Part shown: in pieces, positions 8,914 to 18,091 of the stretch
Numbering within the stretch: position 1 is the stretch's first letter
Layout: each line of letters starts with the position of its first letter
Source of the DNA: an uncultured Clostridia bacterium
GTDB taxonomy: Bacteria; Bacillota; Clostridia; TANB77; CAG-508
Assembly: GCA_948678575.1 (NCBI GenBank)
Contig: CAPPGO010000006.1
Location: 25,514 to 89,513 of the forward strand
Reading direction: 5' to 3'
Length of the DNA: 64,000 nucleotides
Made by a program: the position numbers and the translations under genes
The notes under the pieces: generated by a model
Told to the model about the DNA's origin: nothing
What the model saw: the letters and a program-made list of their open reading frames with translations, nothing else
The model's database searches: none

Positions 8914-10962
8914 ATGAATCTTATAGGAAAAATGTTAAATAATAGGTATGAAATTTTAGAAAAAATTGGAAATGGTGGAATGGCAACAGTATATAAAGCA
9001 AAATGTCATGTTTTAAATAGATATGTTGCAATTAAAATTTTAAGAGATGAATTTACAACAGATAGTGAATTTATTAAAAAATTTAATACAGAAGCTCAAT
9101 CTGCTGCAAGTCTTACACACCCTAACATTGTTTCAATATATGATGTAGGAAATGAAGACAATCTATATTATATAGTAATGGAACTTATTCAAGGAAAAAC
9201 ACTAAAAGATATTATTATGGAAGATGGTGTTCTTTCTTGGAAATGGTCAGTAAATATTGCAATTCAAATTGCGTCAGCATTAGAAACTGCACATAGAAAC
9301 AATATTATACATAGAGATATAAAACCTCATAATATAATAATTACAGAAGATGGAATGGCAAAAGTTACAGATTTTGGTATTGCAAAAGCTGTGTCAAATT
9401 CTACAATAACAGCTTTTGGAACAACAATAGGCTCAGTACATTATTTTTCACCAGAACATGCTAGGGGTGGATATACTGATGCAAAATCTGATATATATTC
9501 ATTAGGTATTGTAATGTACGAAATGCTTACTGGTAAAGTACCATTTGATGCAGATACACCTGTATCTGTTGCTTTAAAACAAGTACAAGAAGAACCAGTT
9601 GAACCAATAAAATATAACGAGAATATACCAATTGGTGTAAATAGAATTATTTTAAAAGCTATGCAAAAAGATCCTAATACTCGTTATCAAAATGCTACTG
9701 AAATGTTACAAGATTTAAGCATGGCATTAAAGAAACCAAATGAAGATTTTGTTGTACTTGCAAGAAAAAATGCAAATTCTCCAACACAAAAAGTACCAAC
9801 TATTTATGAAATAGAAATGGAGAAAAATAATGATAGAAATGCTCCAAAACTTGGAGAAGATGATGAAGAAAACGAAGGTGGATTTAAACAATTTTTAGAA
9901 GATCACCCAGCAGTAAAAGTAATTTTAGCAATTGTAGTATGTATTCTTATCTTTATAGCAGTGACATTTGGAACTCTTGCATTATTTAATGGTTCAAGAC
10001 CAGAACAAAATGTTTTACCTAATGTAGCTGGATATAATAATGCTGAAAGATTATCTAAGGAAGATGCAATAGCATTACTTGAAGAAGCAGGTTTCAAAAA
10101 TTATGAAGTTAAAGAAGAATATAATGATGAAATTCCAGAGGGATATGTAGTATCTCAAAAACCAGAATATAAAGAAAACTTTAATATAAATGTGGACGAA
10201 AAAGTAGAACTTGTTATAAGTAAAGGTCAAAAATTAGTTACATTGCCAAAGAAAATGGTTGGTGAAGAATATACAAAAGTAACTAAGCAATTAGATGAGT
10301 TAGAAGTAACTTATGAAAAAGTAGATGAAACAAGTGAAGAAGTTGAAGCTGGAATAATACTTTCTGTTGAACCAGCAGAAGGTGAAGAAATAACAGCTGC
10401 AACAGCAGTTAAAATTAAAGTAAGTTCAGGAAGTGCATATGCTGATGTCACAATGAAAAACTTAGTTGGTATGTCAGAAGCAGAAGCAACAGCTTGGTTA
10501 AATGAACAAAAAGTAGTTCCAGAAATTGTATATGAAGAAAATGCTGGAAAATCTGATGGAGTAGTTACAGATCAAAGTGTATCATCAGGAAAAGTTATTA
10601 AAGAAGCTTCAACAGTTACAATTACTGTAAATAAACAACCTAGAAAATCAACAGTTACAGTAAATGTAAATTTAACATCACTTACAGGATATACACCAAA
10701 AACAGTTTCAACAAATACAGTAGATAGCAATGGAAATACAGTTGTTAGTACAGAAACAGTTAAACCAGAAAAAGTAAAACTTACAATAAAAGTTGGAGAT
10801 GATACTATTTATGATCAAGAACAATTACCAACTGAAACTAACATTACTCAAACATTCTCAACAACAGGAGTTAAAGAGGTTAAAGTCTTAGTTGATGGCG
10901 TAACAAAGAAAACTGAGACAGTTGATTTTAGTAAAGGAGATGCTACTGTCACAGCACAGTAG
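8914..10962 (+). CDS. prkC: PASTA-domain serine/threonine protein kinase
   Basis: Membrane-anchored eukaryotic-type kinase that senses muropeptides or lipid II and controls cell-wall and spore-germination functions. Residues ~10-270 form the kinase domain, with GNGGMATVYKA, the VAIKIL lysine, catalytic HRDIKPHN and DFGIAKA. A single membrane segment lies near residues 335-355. It is followed by three PASTA repeats (~370-580) and an extra ~100-residue threonine-rich C-terminal domain. The total of 682 residues is normal for the family. It is paired with prpC; rsgA, which often follows in Firmicutes, is missing and rpe comes next. Confidence 0.96.
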   Translation: MNLIGKMLNNRYEILEKIGNGGMATVYKAKCHVLNRYVAIKILRDEFTTDSEFIKKFNTEAQSAASLTHPNIVSIYDVGNEDNLYYIVMELIQGKTLKDIIMEDGVLSWKWSVNIAIQIASALETAHRNNIIHRDIKPHNIIITEDGMAKVTDFGIAKAVSNSTITAFGTTIGSVHYFSPEHARGGYTDAKSDIYSLGIVMYEMLTGKVPFDADTPVSVALKQVQEEPVEPIKYNENIPIGVNRIILKAMQKDPNTRYQNATEMLQDLSMALKKPNEDFVVLARKNANSPTQKVPTIYEIEMEKNNDRNAPKLGEDDEENEGGFKQFLEDHPAVKVILAIVVCILIFIAVTFGTLALFNGSRPEQNVLPNVAGYNNAERLSKEDAIALLEEAGFKNYEVKEEYNDEIPEGYVVSQKPEYKENFNINVDEKVELVISKGQKLVTLPKKMVGEEYTKVTKQLDELEVTYEKVDETSEEVEAGIILSVEPAEGEEITAATAVKIKVSSGSAYADVTMKNLVGMSEAEATAWLNEQKVVPEIVYEENAGKSDGVVTDQSVSSGKVIKEASTVTITVNKQPRKSTVTVNVNLTSLTGYTPKTVSTNTVDSNGNTVVSTETVKPEKVKLTIKVGDDTIYDQEQLPTETNITQTFSTTGVKEVKVLVDGVTKKTETVDFSKGDATVTAQ

Positions 10963-10976
10963 CAAGGTGTAATAAT

Positions 10977-11636
10977 ATGGTAAGAGTTTCAACTTCAATT
11001 TTAACACAGGAAAAAGAAGATGCAGTAAAGACTTTCTATGATTTAGAAGTCGCACATACAGATATGTTCCATATAGATGTTATGGATGGAAAATTTGTAG
11101 AAAAAAACACAATAGAATTAATGAAAGATTATGCAACAACATTATCACATATAACAAATTTAGGTTTAGATGTACATTTCATGGTAGAAAATATCGAAGA
11201 ATTTATAGATGAATATATAGATTTGAATCCAGAATATATTTCTTTCCATATAGAAACTTCTAAAACAAAAGAAAGAACTATGGAAATTATCAATACTATT
11301 AAAGAAAATGATATAAAAGTTGCCATTGCAATAAATCCAGATACAAGTATTGAAGATATAAAAGAATATATACCTTATGTTCATATGGTCCTTGTTATGA
11401 CTGTTGTTCCAGGAAAAGGTGGTCAAAAACTTATACCTGAAACTTTGGATAAGGTTTCAGAATTAAAAAAATTTATTGAACAAGAAAATTATGATATTGA
11501 TATAGAAGTTGATGGAGGAATAAATGCTGAAACAGTAGAACAAGCTAAACAAGCTGGTGCGAATGTTTTAGTTGCAGGAAGCTATGTTTTAAATTCATCA
11601 AATTTAAAAGAAGCAATATCTAATTTAAAAAAATAA
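10977..11636 (+). CDS. rpe: Ribulose-phosphate 3-epimerase
   Basis: TIM-barrel enzyme of the pentose phosphate pathway interconverting ribulose-5-phosphate and xylulose-5-phosphate. Visible family motifs are VSTSIL, HIDVMDGKFVEKN, DVHFMV, YISFHIE, VDGGINAETV and AGANVLVAGSYV, over a normal 219 residues. The phosphate-loop segment, usually MTVNPGFGGQ, reads MTVVPGKGGQ, so the enzyme is somewhat divergent. It starts 15 bp after prkC and belongs to the same transcription unit. Confidence 0.88.
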   Translation: MVRVSTSILTQEKEDAVKTFYDLEVAHTDMFHIDVMDGKFVEKNTIELMKDYATTLSHITNLGLDVHFMVENIEEFIDEYIDLNPEYISFHIETSKTKERTMEIINTIKENDIKVAIAINPDTSIEDIKEYIPYVHMVLVMTVVPGKGGQKLIPETLDKVSELKKFIEQENYDIDIEVDGGINAETVEQAKQAGANVLVAGSYVLNSSNLKEAISNLKK

Positions 11637-11649
11637 TTAGGAGGAACTT

Positions 11650-12954
11650 ATGAAAAAGAGAATTTTTGTTAGCATATTAGCTATAACAATTTTACTTGGA
11701 AATCTTGCTTTTGCAACAGAAACTTTGTCACCAACAGTTGATGCTGAAACATTAACTAATACACCATTGGTGGGAGAAGAAGATACAGCAGAATCAAATG
11801 CCAATGATGGTATTATGCCAATAAATGATACACCAGATGGTGATGGAGAAAATCAAGATTATGTTATACCAGAAGAATGGGCAAGAGATAATGCTTCAAT
11901 GCTTGGAGAAACAGTAGATGGAGATGTATTTGAAGGAGAAGAAAATGTCTCAATATCTTCTAAGAATATAGATGGTAATGCTTTTTATTCATCAGAACAA
12001 TTGTCATTAACAAATGTTATAGTTTATGGAGATTTATTTTTAGCAGGAAAATATATAGATTTAAATGATGTAACTGTTTATGGAAATATTTACATAGCAG
12101 CTGAAAATGTTAAAATGAATAGCACAGGAATTTCTGGAAATATGTATCTTGCATGTGCTAATGTAGAAATAAAATCATCAGCATTTCAAGATGTTTTTTC
12201 AGCATCATCAGTTTTTATAATAGATAGTGATTCTTATATTTTAAGAAATTTAAATGCAGTAGCAGGAACTATAAAAATAGGAAATACAGTAATAGCAAAA
12301 AATGCTAATTTAACTGTTGATCAATTAGAAATTGGTGAATCAACAAACATTGAAGGAGCTTTAAATTATAGTTCAAAAGTTGAAGCTACAATACCATCAA
12401 ATGTAACAATAAGTAATGTAAATTATACACCAATCAAAGAAAAAACAAATAATTCTTCTGCTTTACAAAATGTTGTTTTTGGTGTAATATCTACAATATT
12501 AAGTTCTGCATTAGTTTGTGCATTCATATTAGTATGTGCTAAACCATTTGTAGAAAAACAAAAAACAGATAAAGTAGTTTCACATTATTTTAGTGCTATT
12601 ACAAAAGGTGCACTTGCAGCAATTTTAATTCCAGTTTCAGTAATTGTACTATTCTGTACTGGATTTGGAATTGGCATGGGATTTGTTCTTTTGGGTATAT
12701 ATTTTATAATTTTTGCAATAAGTTTACCAGTTGTTGCGGTATCAATAGCTACAATTGTAACTAAAAAAATGGAATATAATTTCTGGAAAGTATATGGATT
12801 ATCAATATTAGTAGCAGTAGTAATTTCAATTTTACAAAAAGTAGTTGTATTAGGAACTATCGTTACAATAATAATAGGATTATTAGGTATGGGATTAATT
12901 TTTGCAGGACTTAAAAATAAAAAAGAGAAAAAAGAAGAAGTTGAAGTTGTATAA
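11650..12954 (+). CDS. Secreted/membrane protein with bactofilin-like repeat domain
   Basis: A 434-residue protein of unknown function. Residues 1-22 are a signal peptide (KKRIFVSILAITILLGNLAFA). After an acidic linker, residues ~90-260 consist of short repeats of the type NVTVYGNIYIAAENVKM, with regular V/I/G spacing, as in polymer-forming bactofilin-like beta-helices. Residues ~275-425 contain four or five membrane helices ending in a charged KKEKKEE tail. It may be a surface scaffold or a stress-related membrane protein; that is inference. It is 14 bp after rpe and followed by a strong terminator. Confidence 0.75.
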   Translation: MKKRIFVSILAITILLGNLAFATETLSPTVDAETLTNTPLVGEEDTAESNANDGIMPINDTPDGDGENQDYVIPEEWARDNASMLGETVDGDVFEGEENVSISSKNIDGNAFYSSEQLSLTNVIVYGDLFLAGKYIDLNDVTVYGNIYIAAENVKMNSTGISGNMYLACANVEIKSSAFQDVFSASSVFIIDSDSYILRNLNAVAGTIKIGNTVIAKNANLTVDQLEIGESTNIEGALNYSSKVEATIPSNVTISNVNYTPIKEKTNNSSALQNVVFGVISTILSSALVCAFILVCAKPFVEKQKTDKVVSHYFSAITKGALAAILIPVSVIVLFCTGFGIGMGFVLLGIYFIIFAISLPVVAVSIATIVTKKMEYNFWKVYGLSILVAVVISILQKVVVLGTIVTIIIGLLGMGLIFAGLKNKKEKKEEVEVV

Positions 12955-12960
12955 AAAGAA

Positions 12961-12990
12961 AAGAAATCCCAAAGCAGGATTTCTTTTTAT
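12961..12990 (+). terminator. Rho-independent terminator after rlmN-prpC-prkC-rpe operon
   Basis: Perfect 9-bp stem AAGAAATCC/GGATTTCTT (12961-12969 with 12977-12985), 7-base loop, followed by a T tract. Confidence 0.9.
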
Positions 12991-13001
12991 ATAGAGGTAA
13001 A

Positions 13002-13649
13002 ATGAAAACACAAAAAGAAGCAATAAAAATCATAAAAAAATTAAAAGAATATTATCCAGAAGCAACATGTAGTTTAGATTTTGCTAGTCCATTTGAGATG
13101 GCAATTTCTGTAATGCTTTCTGCTCAATGTACAGATGAAAGAGTCAACAAAACAACTCCAGAACTTTTTAAAATAGCAAATACACCAGAGCAGATGCGTC
13201 AATTAAAATTAGAAGAAATTGAGAAAATTGTTAAACCTTGTGGATTTTATAAAAACAAAGCCAAAAATATATTAGCATGTAGTCAAATGTTAGTAGAAAA
13301 ATTTAATGGAATTGTTCCAAATAATATGGAAGATTTGCAAAAATTGCCTGGAATAGGTAGAAAAAGTGCAAATGTTATAATGCTTGAAGCATTTAATAAT
13401 CCACAAGGTATAGCAGTAGATACTCATGCAAAAAGAATTTCAAATAAAATAGGGTTATCTTTGGAAAGTGATCCAGAAAAAATTGAAAAGGATTTATTAA
13501 AAATTTTACCACAAGAAACATATTATGATGCAAATCATTTATTTGTGTGGCATGGAAGATATACATGTATAGCAAGAAAACCAAAATGCAATGAATGTCC
13601 AATAAAAAAATATTGTGATACATATATAAAGGAAGGCGAGAATAGATAA
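13002..13649 (+). CDS. nth: Endonuclease III (DNA glycosylase/AP lyase)
   Basis: Base-excision repair enzyme that removes oxidised pyrimidines. The 215 residues include the helix-hairpin-helix LPGIGRKSANVIM with the catalytic lysine, the catalytic aspartate in VDTHAKRIS, and the C-terminal [4Fe-4S] cluster ligands C189, C196, C199 and C205 spaced C-X6-C-X2-C-X5-C (CIARKPKCNECPIKKYC). The start ATG follows an AGAGGT site directly after the terminator. The next gene begins one base after its stop. Confidence 0.96.
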   Translation: MKTQKEAIKIIKKLKEYYPEATCSLDFASPFEMAISVMLSAQCTDERVNKTTPELFKIANTPEQMRQLKLEEIEKIVKPCGFYKNKAKNILACSQMLVEKFNGIVPNNMEDLQKLPGIGRKSANVIMLEAFNNPQGIAVDTHAKRISNKIGLSLESDPEKIEKDLLKILPQETYYDANHLFVWHGRYTCIARKPKCNECPIKKYCDTYIKEGENR

Positions 13650-13650
13650 A

Positions 13651-14187
13651 ATGAAGTTTTTTAAACATTTGAAAGTTGTTTTAAAACATAAATGGTGGGT
13701 ATTCAAATTATGTCGTATGGCAGGCATTCCTTGGAGAGGATTAATTCATGATTTATCAAAATTTACACCAACAGAACTTATAGAGAGTGTAAAATATTTT
13801 CATGGACATAGAAGTCCACTTGCAGTTTGTAAAGAAACAGAAGGATATTCTAAGGCATGGCTTCATCATAAAGGAAGAAATAAACATCATTTTGAATATT
13901 GGATAGATCCTATGGCACCAGAGCCATATCCAGTAATACCTTATATATACACAGTAGAAATGATATGCGATACACTTTCTGCTGGACTTGTTTATCAAGG
14001 AAAGGATTGGAAACCAGATTACCAATTAAGTTATTTTAAAGCAAGAAAAGATAGAAATTATATGAATCCTAAAATAGTAGCAATATTAGAAGAAGTATAT
14101 ACAGAAATTGCAGAGAAAGAATCAATAAAATTAGTAATCAATAAAAAACATTTAAAAGAAATATATGATAAATACACTAAAAATTAA
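13651..14187 (+). CDS. DUF5662 family protein
   Basis: A soluble 178-residue protein. The motif series RMAGIPWRGLIHDLSKF, YFHGHRSP, WLHHKGRNKHHFEYW and YTVEMICDTLSAG matches the DUF5662 family often seen in Firmicutes and phage genomes. The many histidines and aspartates (HDLSKF, HHKGRNKHH) resemble an HD-like metal site, which would imply phosphohydrolase chemistry; that is inference only. It begins one base after nth and is probably translationally coupled to it. No function is established from context. Confidence 0.8.
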   Translation: MKFFKHLKVVLKHKWWVFKLCRMAGIPWRGLIHDLSKFTPTELIESVKYFHGHRSPLAVCKETEGYSKAWLHHKGRNKHHFEYWIDPMAPEPYPVIPYIYTVEMICDTLSAGLVYQGKDWKPDYQLSYFKARKDRNYMNPKIVAILEEVYTEIAEKESIKLVINKKHLKEIYDKYTKN

Positions 14188-14229
14188 ATAATAGAATTAT
14201 AGATATAAAGATATAAATAGGAGGGAAAA

Positions 14230-15234
14230 ATGGCAGTTTTAGTTACAGGTGGCACTGGATATATTGGTAGTCATACAGTAGTAGAATTATTAAATGAAGG
14301 AAAAGAAGTTATTATAGCAGATAATTTTTCTAATAGTAAAACAGAGGTTTTAGATGCAATTGAAAAAATAACAGGAAAAAGACCTAGAATATATAATATA
14401 GATTGTAGAAGTGCTGAAAGTTTAGAAAAAATATTTGAAGAAAATCATATAGATTCCGTTATAAACTTTGCTGGATATAAAGCAGTTGGAGAATCAGTAA
14501 AATTACCATTAAAATATTACAATAATAATTTATTTGAAGCAGTTACATTATTAGAAGTAATGCAAAAATTTAATTGTAAAAAATTTATATTTAGCTCATC
14601 AGCTACTATATATGGAGATCCAGGAGTTCCTGAATATGTTGAAGAGATGGGAAGGGGAAAAACTTCTAATCCTTATGGAACAACAAAAGCTATGATTGAA
14701 CAAATATTAGAAGATTTATATTTTTCTGATAATTCTTGGAATATTTGTATATTAAGATATTTCAATCCAATAGGAGCTCATGAAAGTGGAATGCTTGGTG
14801 AAAACCCAAATGGAATACCTAATAATTTAATGCCTTATATTATGAAAGTGGCATCTGGAAAATTAGAAAAATTAAATATTTTTGGCAATGATTATGACAC
14901 AAAAGATGGAACAGGTATGAGAGACTATTTACATGTTGTAGATTTAGCAGAAGGGCATGTTAAGGCATTAGACAAGCTTGATAAAGAAGACTCTGGATTA
15001 TTTATATATAACTTAGGAACTGGAACACCATATAGTGTTTTAGATATAGTTACAACTTTTGAAAAAGTAAATAATATAAAAATTCCTTATGAAATAGTAC
15101 CTAGAAGACCAGGAGATTTAGCTATTTATTATGCAAATTGTAAAAAAGCTAATGAAGAATTGGGATGGGTTGCAAAAAAAGGTATAGAAGATATGTGTAG
15201 AGATAGTTGGAATTTTGAAAAGAATTTACAATAG
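14230..15234 (+). CDS. galE: UDP-glucose 4-epimerase
   Basis: NAD-dependent short-chain dehydrogenase-type epimerase interconverting UDP-glucose and UDP-galactose. The Rossmann motif GGTGYIGSHT is at residues 7-16, the substrate/NAD site FSSSATIYGDP near 120, and the catalytic Y-x3-K in NPYGTTKAMIE near 150; NPIGAHESG and RDYLHVVDLAEGH are also typical. The 334 residues match the family. UDP-galactose made here is the likely substrate of the UDP-galactopyranose mutase (glf) at 55.0-56.1 kb. Confidence 0.96.
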   Translation: MAVLVTGGTGYIGSHTVVELLNEGKEVIIADNFSNSKTEVLDAIEKITGKRPRIYNIDCRSAESLEKIFEENHIDSVINFAGYKAVGESVKLPLKYYNNNLFEAVTLLEVMQKFNCKKFIFSSSATIYGDPGVPEYVEEMGRGKTSNPYGTTKAMIEQILEDLYFSDNSWNICILRYFNPIGAHESGMLGENPNGIPNNLMPYIMKVASGKLEKLNIFGNDYDTKDGTGMRDYLHVVDLAEGHVKALDKLDKEDSGLFIYNLGTGTPYSVLDIVTTFEKVNNIKIPYEIVPRRPGDLAIYYANCKKANEELGWVAKKGIEDMCRDSWNFEKNLQ

Positions 15235-15269
15235 TATTTTATAATATAGTTATTTTTATAGTAAAACAC

Positions 15270-15298
15270 TTGATTTTCAAAAAAAAGTATAGTATAAT
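15270..15298 (+). promoter_or_regulatory. Sigma-A promoter for rpsO
   Basis: TTGATT at 15270-15275 and TATAAT at 15293-15298 with an ideal 17-bp spacer. Confidence 0.8.
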
Positions 15299-15303
15299 AA
15301 TAA

Positions 15304-15350
15304 AGCTTAAATACCATATACTTAGCTAAGGAAAATACCTACTTTAAGCT
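15304..15350 (+). promoter_or_regulatory. rpsO leader stem-loop, candidate S15 autoregulatory site
   Basis: AGCTTAAA (15304-15311) pairs with TTTAAGCT (15343-15350) around a 31-base loop, just downstream of the promoter and ahead of the rpsO ribosome-binding site. S15 is known to control its own mRNA in several bacteria through structured leaders; that this is such a site is inference. Confidence 0.4.
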
Positions 15351-15387
15351 CAGTTTATGGCAAATATAAATAATAGGAGGATAAAAA

Positions 15388-15651
15388 ATGACAAAGGAAA
15401 GAAAACAAGAGATTATCAATACTTATAAAAGAGATGACAAAGATACAGGTTCATCAGAAGTTCAAATCGCTTTATTAACAGAAAGAATTGCTGAACTTAC
15501 AGAACACTTAAAAGTTCATCCAAAAGATAATCATTCAAGAAGAGGTCTTTTAAAAATGGTTGGTAAAAGAAGAAATTTATTAAACTATTTAGCTAAAAAA
15601 GACTTAAATAGATATAGAGATATAGCTCAAAAATTATCTTTAAGAAAATAA
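15388..15651 (+). CDS. rpsO: 30S ribosomal protein S15
   Basis: Primary 16S rRNA-binding protein of the small-subunit platform. The 87-residue length and motifs [40 protein letters not shown] and [13 protein letters not shown] are diagnostic. The ATG is preceded by a strong AGGAGG. It has its own promoter and terminator and lies directly before pnp, the conserved rpsO-pnp order. Confidence 0.99.
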   Translation: MTKERKQEIINTYKRDDKDTGSSEVQIALLTERIAELTEHLKVHPKDNHSRRGLLKMVGKRRNLLNYLAKKDLNRYRDIAQKLSLRK

Positions 15652-15658
15652 TTAAAAT

Positions 15659-15690
15659 AAAAATCTACTTATTTAAAAGTAGATTTTTTT
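15659..15690 (+). terminator. Rho-independent terminator after rpsO
   Basis: AAATCTACTT/AAGTAGATTT stem with a short A/T loop and a run of seven T residues. Confidence 0.9.
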
Positions 15691-15731
15691 GTTGCTTTTT
15701 TTATATATTTATAGTACAATGATTATGGTAA

Positions 15732-15806
15732 TTATTTGGAAAAGGTAGCTTGTATAATGTATTGAGAAATGATGCAATATATTATAGAGGTTACATTTTC
15801 AAATAA
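15732..15806 (+). promoter_or_regulatory. Long hairpin in the pnp leader
   Basis: TTATTTG (15732-15738) pairs with CAAATAA (15800-15806), AAAA with TTTT just inside, and TATAATGTATTG (15753-15764) pairs with CAATATATTATA (15775-15786), making one long interrupted stem 30 bp before pnp. pnp leaders in other bacteria carry RNase III-cut hairpins used for autoregulation; the same role is inferred here. Confidence 0.55.
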
Positions 15807-15835
15807 ATATCAAAAAATATTTAGGAGGAAAGAAA

Positions 15836-17950
15836 ATGTTTAAAAGTTACAGTATGGAATTAGCAGGAAGACCACTTGTTTTAGAAACAGGAAAAATGGC
15901 TGGACTTGCTAATGGTAGTGTTTTAGTAAAATATGGAGAAACAACAGTATTAGTTAATGCAACAGCTTCAAAGGAGCCAAAAGATGGGATAGATTTCTTC
16001 CCACTTTCAGTAGAATACAATGAAAAATTATATGCAGTAGGAAAAATACCTGGTGGATTTACAAAAAGAGAAGGAAAGCCATCAGAAAAAGCAATTTTAA
16101 CATCAAGAGCAATTGATAGACCAATTAGACCATTATTTCCAAAAGATTTAAGAAATGATGTAGTTATTGATTGTTTAGTATTATCAGTAGAACAAGATTG
16201 TTCACCAGAAATATGTGCTATGATAGGTGCATCAGCTGCACTTTCAATATCTGATATTCCTTTTGGTGGACCAACAGCAGCAGTAGCAGTTGGATATGTT
16301 AATGATAAAATAGTTATTAATCCAACAGAAGAAGAAAGAAAAAATAGCAGATTAACATTAACAGTAGCAGGAACAATAGAAAAAATTGCTATGATAGAAG
16401 CTGGTGCTGATGAAATTCCAGATAACACAATGTTAGAAGCAATAAAAGCTGGACATGTTGAAATCAAAAAAATCTGTGAATTTATTTCAAAAATAAAAGA
16501 AGAAATAGGAAAACCAAAATTTGAATACAAATCAGCAGCAGTAGATGAAACAATTTATGAAACTATTGCTAACGAATTTGCTGATAGAATGAAAACTGAT
16601 GTTCAAACACCAGACAAAATTGAAAGAGATGATGTTTTAGCAAAATTAACAGAAGATGTTAAAGCTTGGTATGTAGAAAAATTTGGCGAAGAAAAAGCAG
16701 AAGAAGATAAATCAGCTATTGGAGATGCTTTATATAAATTAGAAAAGAAAACTGTTAGAAAATTAATTTTAGAAGAAGGCAAAAGAGTTGATGGTAGAGG
16801 TATTTATGATATAAGACCTTTATCTTGCGAAGTTGGACTTATCCCAAGAGTTCATGGTAGTGGCATGTTCACAAGAGGAAGAACACAAGTATTATCAATA
16901 GCTACATTAGGTATGGTTAGTGAAGAACAAATACTAGATGGTTTAGATACAGAGGAATCAAAAAGATATATGCATCAATATAATTTTCCAGGATATAGTG
17001 TTGGTGAAGCAAAAGCTTCTCGTGGACCTGGTAGAAGAGAAATTGGACATGGTGCATTAGCTGAAAAAGCATTAGTTCCAGTTTTACCAAGTGTTGAAGA
17101 ATTTCCATATAGCATAAGAGTAGTATCAGAAATTTTAAGTTCAAATGGTTCTACATCACAAGGAAGTATATGTGCTTCAACTCTTGCACTTATGGATGCT
17201 GGTGTTCCTATTAAAAAACCAGTAGCAGGTATTTCAACAGGTTTAATTACTGATGAAAATGATCCAAGCAAATATGTAGTAATTACAGATATTCAAGGTA
17301 TAGAAGATTTTTTCGGAGATATGGATTTTAAAGTTGGTGGAACAAAAGATGGCATTACAGCTATCCAAGTTGATATCAAAGTTGATGGATTATCTTATGA
17401 AATTATTGCAGAAGCTTTTGAAAGAACAGCAAAAGCAAGAGCTTATATTTTAGATGAAATAATGGCTCCACAAATTGCAGAACCAAGAAAAGAATTATCA
17501 AAATATGCTCCAAAAATTGTTAATATGAAAATAAGCCCAGATAAAATCAAAGATGTTATAGGTAGCGGAGGAAAAACTATAAATAAGATTATTGATGAAA
17601 CTGGTGTTAAAATTGATATACAAGAAGATGGAACAGTGTTTATTTATTCAGATGATAGTGAAAGAGCAAGCAGAGCTCAAACTATTATAGAAGAAATTAC
17701 AAGAGAAATAGAATTAAATGGAATTTATACTGGTAAAGTTGCTAGAATAATGAATTTCGGTGCTTTCATTGATTTAGGTGGAGGAAAAGAAGGATTACTT
17801 CATATTTCTAAAATCTCTAATGAAAGAGTAAATAAAGTTGAAGATGTATTAAAAATCGGAGATGAAGTTACTGTTAAAGTATATGAAATCGATAACCAAG
17901 GAAGAATTAATTTAACAAGAAAAGATTTATATAGTGCTGATGCAGAATAA
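15836..17950 (+). CDS. pnp: Polyribonucleotide nucleotidyltransferase
   Basis: Phosphorolytic 3'-5' exoribonuclease of the degradosome. The 704-residue protein shows the first RNase PH domain (GSVLVKYGETTVLVNATAS, FPLSVEYNEKLYAVGKIPGG), an alpha-helical linker, the second RNase PH domain (SCEVGLIPRVHGSGMFTRG, LSSNGSTSQGSIC, the active-site DIQGIEDFFGDMDFKVGGT), then KH (IKDVIGSGGKTINKII) and S1 (YTGKVARIMNFGAFIDLGGG) domains. Full length and intact. It has a long structured leader and its own terminator. Confidence 0.98.
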   Translation: MFKSYSMELAGRPLVLETGKMAGLANGSVLVKYGETTVLVNATASKEPKDGIDFFPLSVEYNEKLYAVGKIPGGFTKREGKPSEKAILTSRAIDRPIRPLFPKDLRNDVVIDCLVLSVEQDCSPEICAMIGASAALSISDIPFGGPTAAVAVGYVNDKIVINPTEEERKNSRLTLTVAGTIEKIAMIEAGADEIPDNTMLEAIKAGHVEIKKICEFISKIKEEIGKPKFEYKSAAVDETIYETIANEFADRMKTDVQTPDKIERDDVLAKLTEDVKAWYVEKFGEEKAEEDKSAIGDALYKLEKKTVRKLILEEGKRVDGRGIYDIRPLSCEVGLIPRVHGSGMFTRGRTQVLSIATLGMVSEEQILDGLDTEESKRYMHQYNFPGYSVGEAKASRGPGRREIGHGALAEKALVPVLPSVEEFPYSIRVVSEILSSNGSTSQGSICASTLALMDAGVPIKKPVAGISTGLITDENDPSKYVVITDIQGIEDFFGDMDFKVGGTKDGITAIQVDIKVDGLSYEIIAEAFERTAKARAYILDEIMAPQIAEPRKELSKYAPKIVNMKISPDKIKDVIGSGGKTINKIIDETGVKIDIQEDGTVFIYSDDSERASRAQTIIEEITREIELNGIYTGKVARIMNFGAFIDLGGGKEGLLHISKISNERVNKVEDVLKIGDEVTVKVYEIDNQGRINLTRKDLYSADAE

Positions 17951-17955
17951 AAATG

Positions 17956-17989
17956 AAATCTCCTTACGGACAAGTCCATAAGGAGATTT
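17956..17989 (+). terminator. Rho-independent terminator after pnp
   Basis: AAATCTCCTTA with GGAC pairs with GTCC and TAAGGAGATTT, a near-perfect ~15-bp stem closed by a 2-base AA turn, followed by a T-rich stretch. Confidence 0.85.
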
Positions 17990-18091
17990 ATTTAGATTTT
18001 ATTAAAATGGAAAGTTTTTCTTGAAATTATTTTTATAAAATGGTATAATATAAAAAGTGTAGTAATAAAAGTATATAAAAAGGAGAATCAA

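Noticed and set aside
15847..16530. A 227-residue open frame antisense to pnp
   Set aside because: It is a shadow of the strongly conserved pnp frame, has no ribosome-binding site and no recognisable domain.
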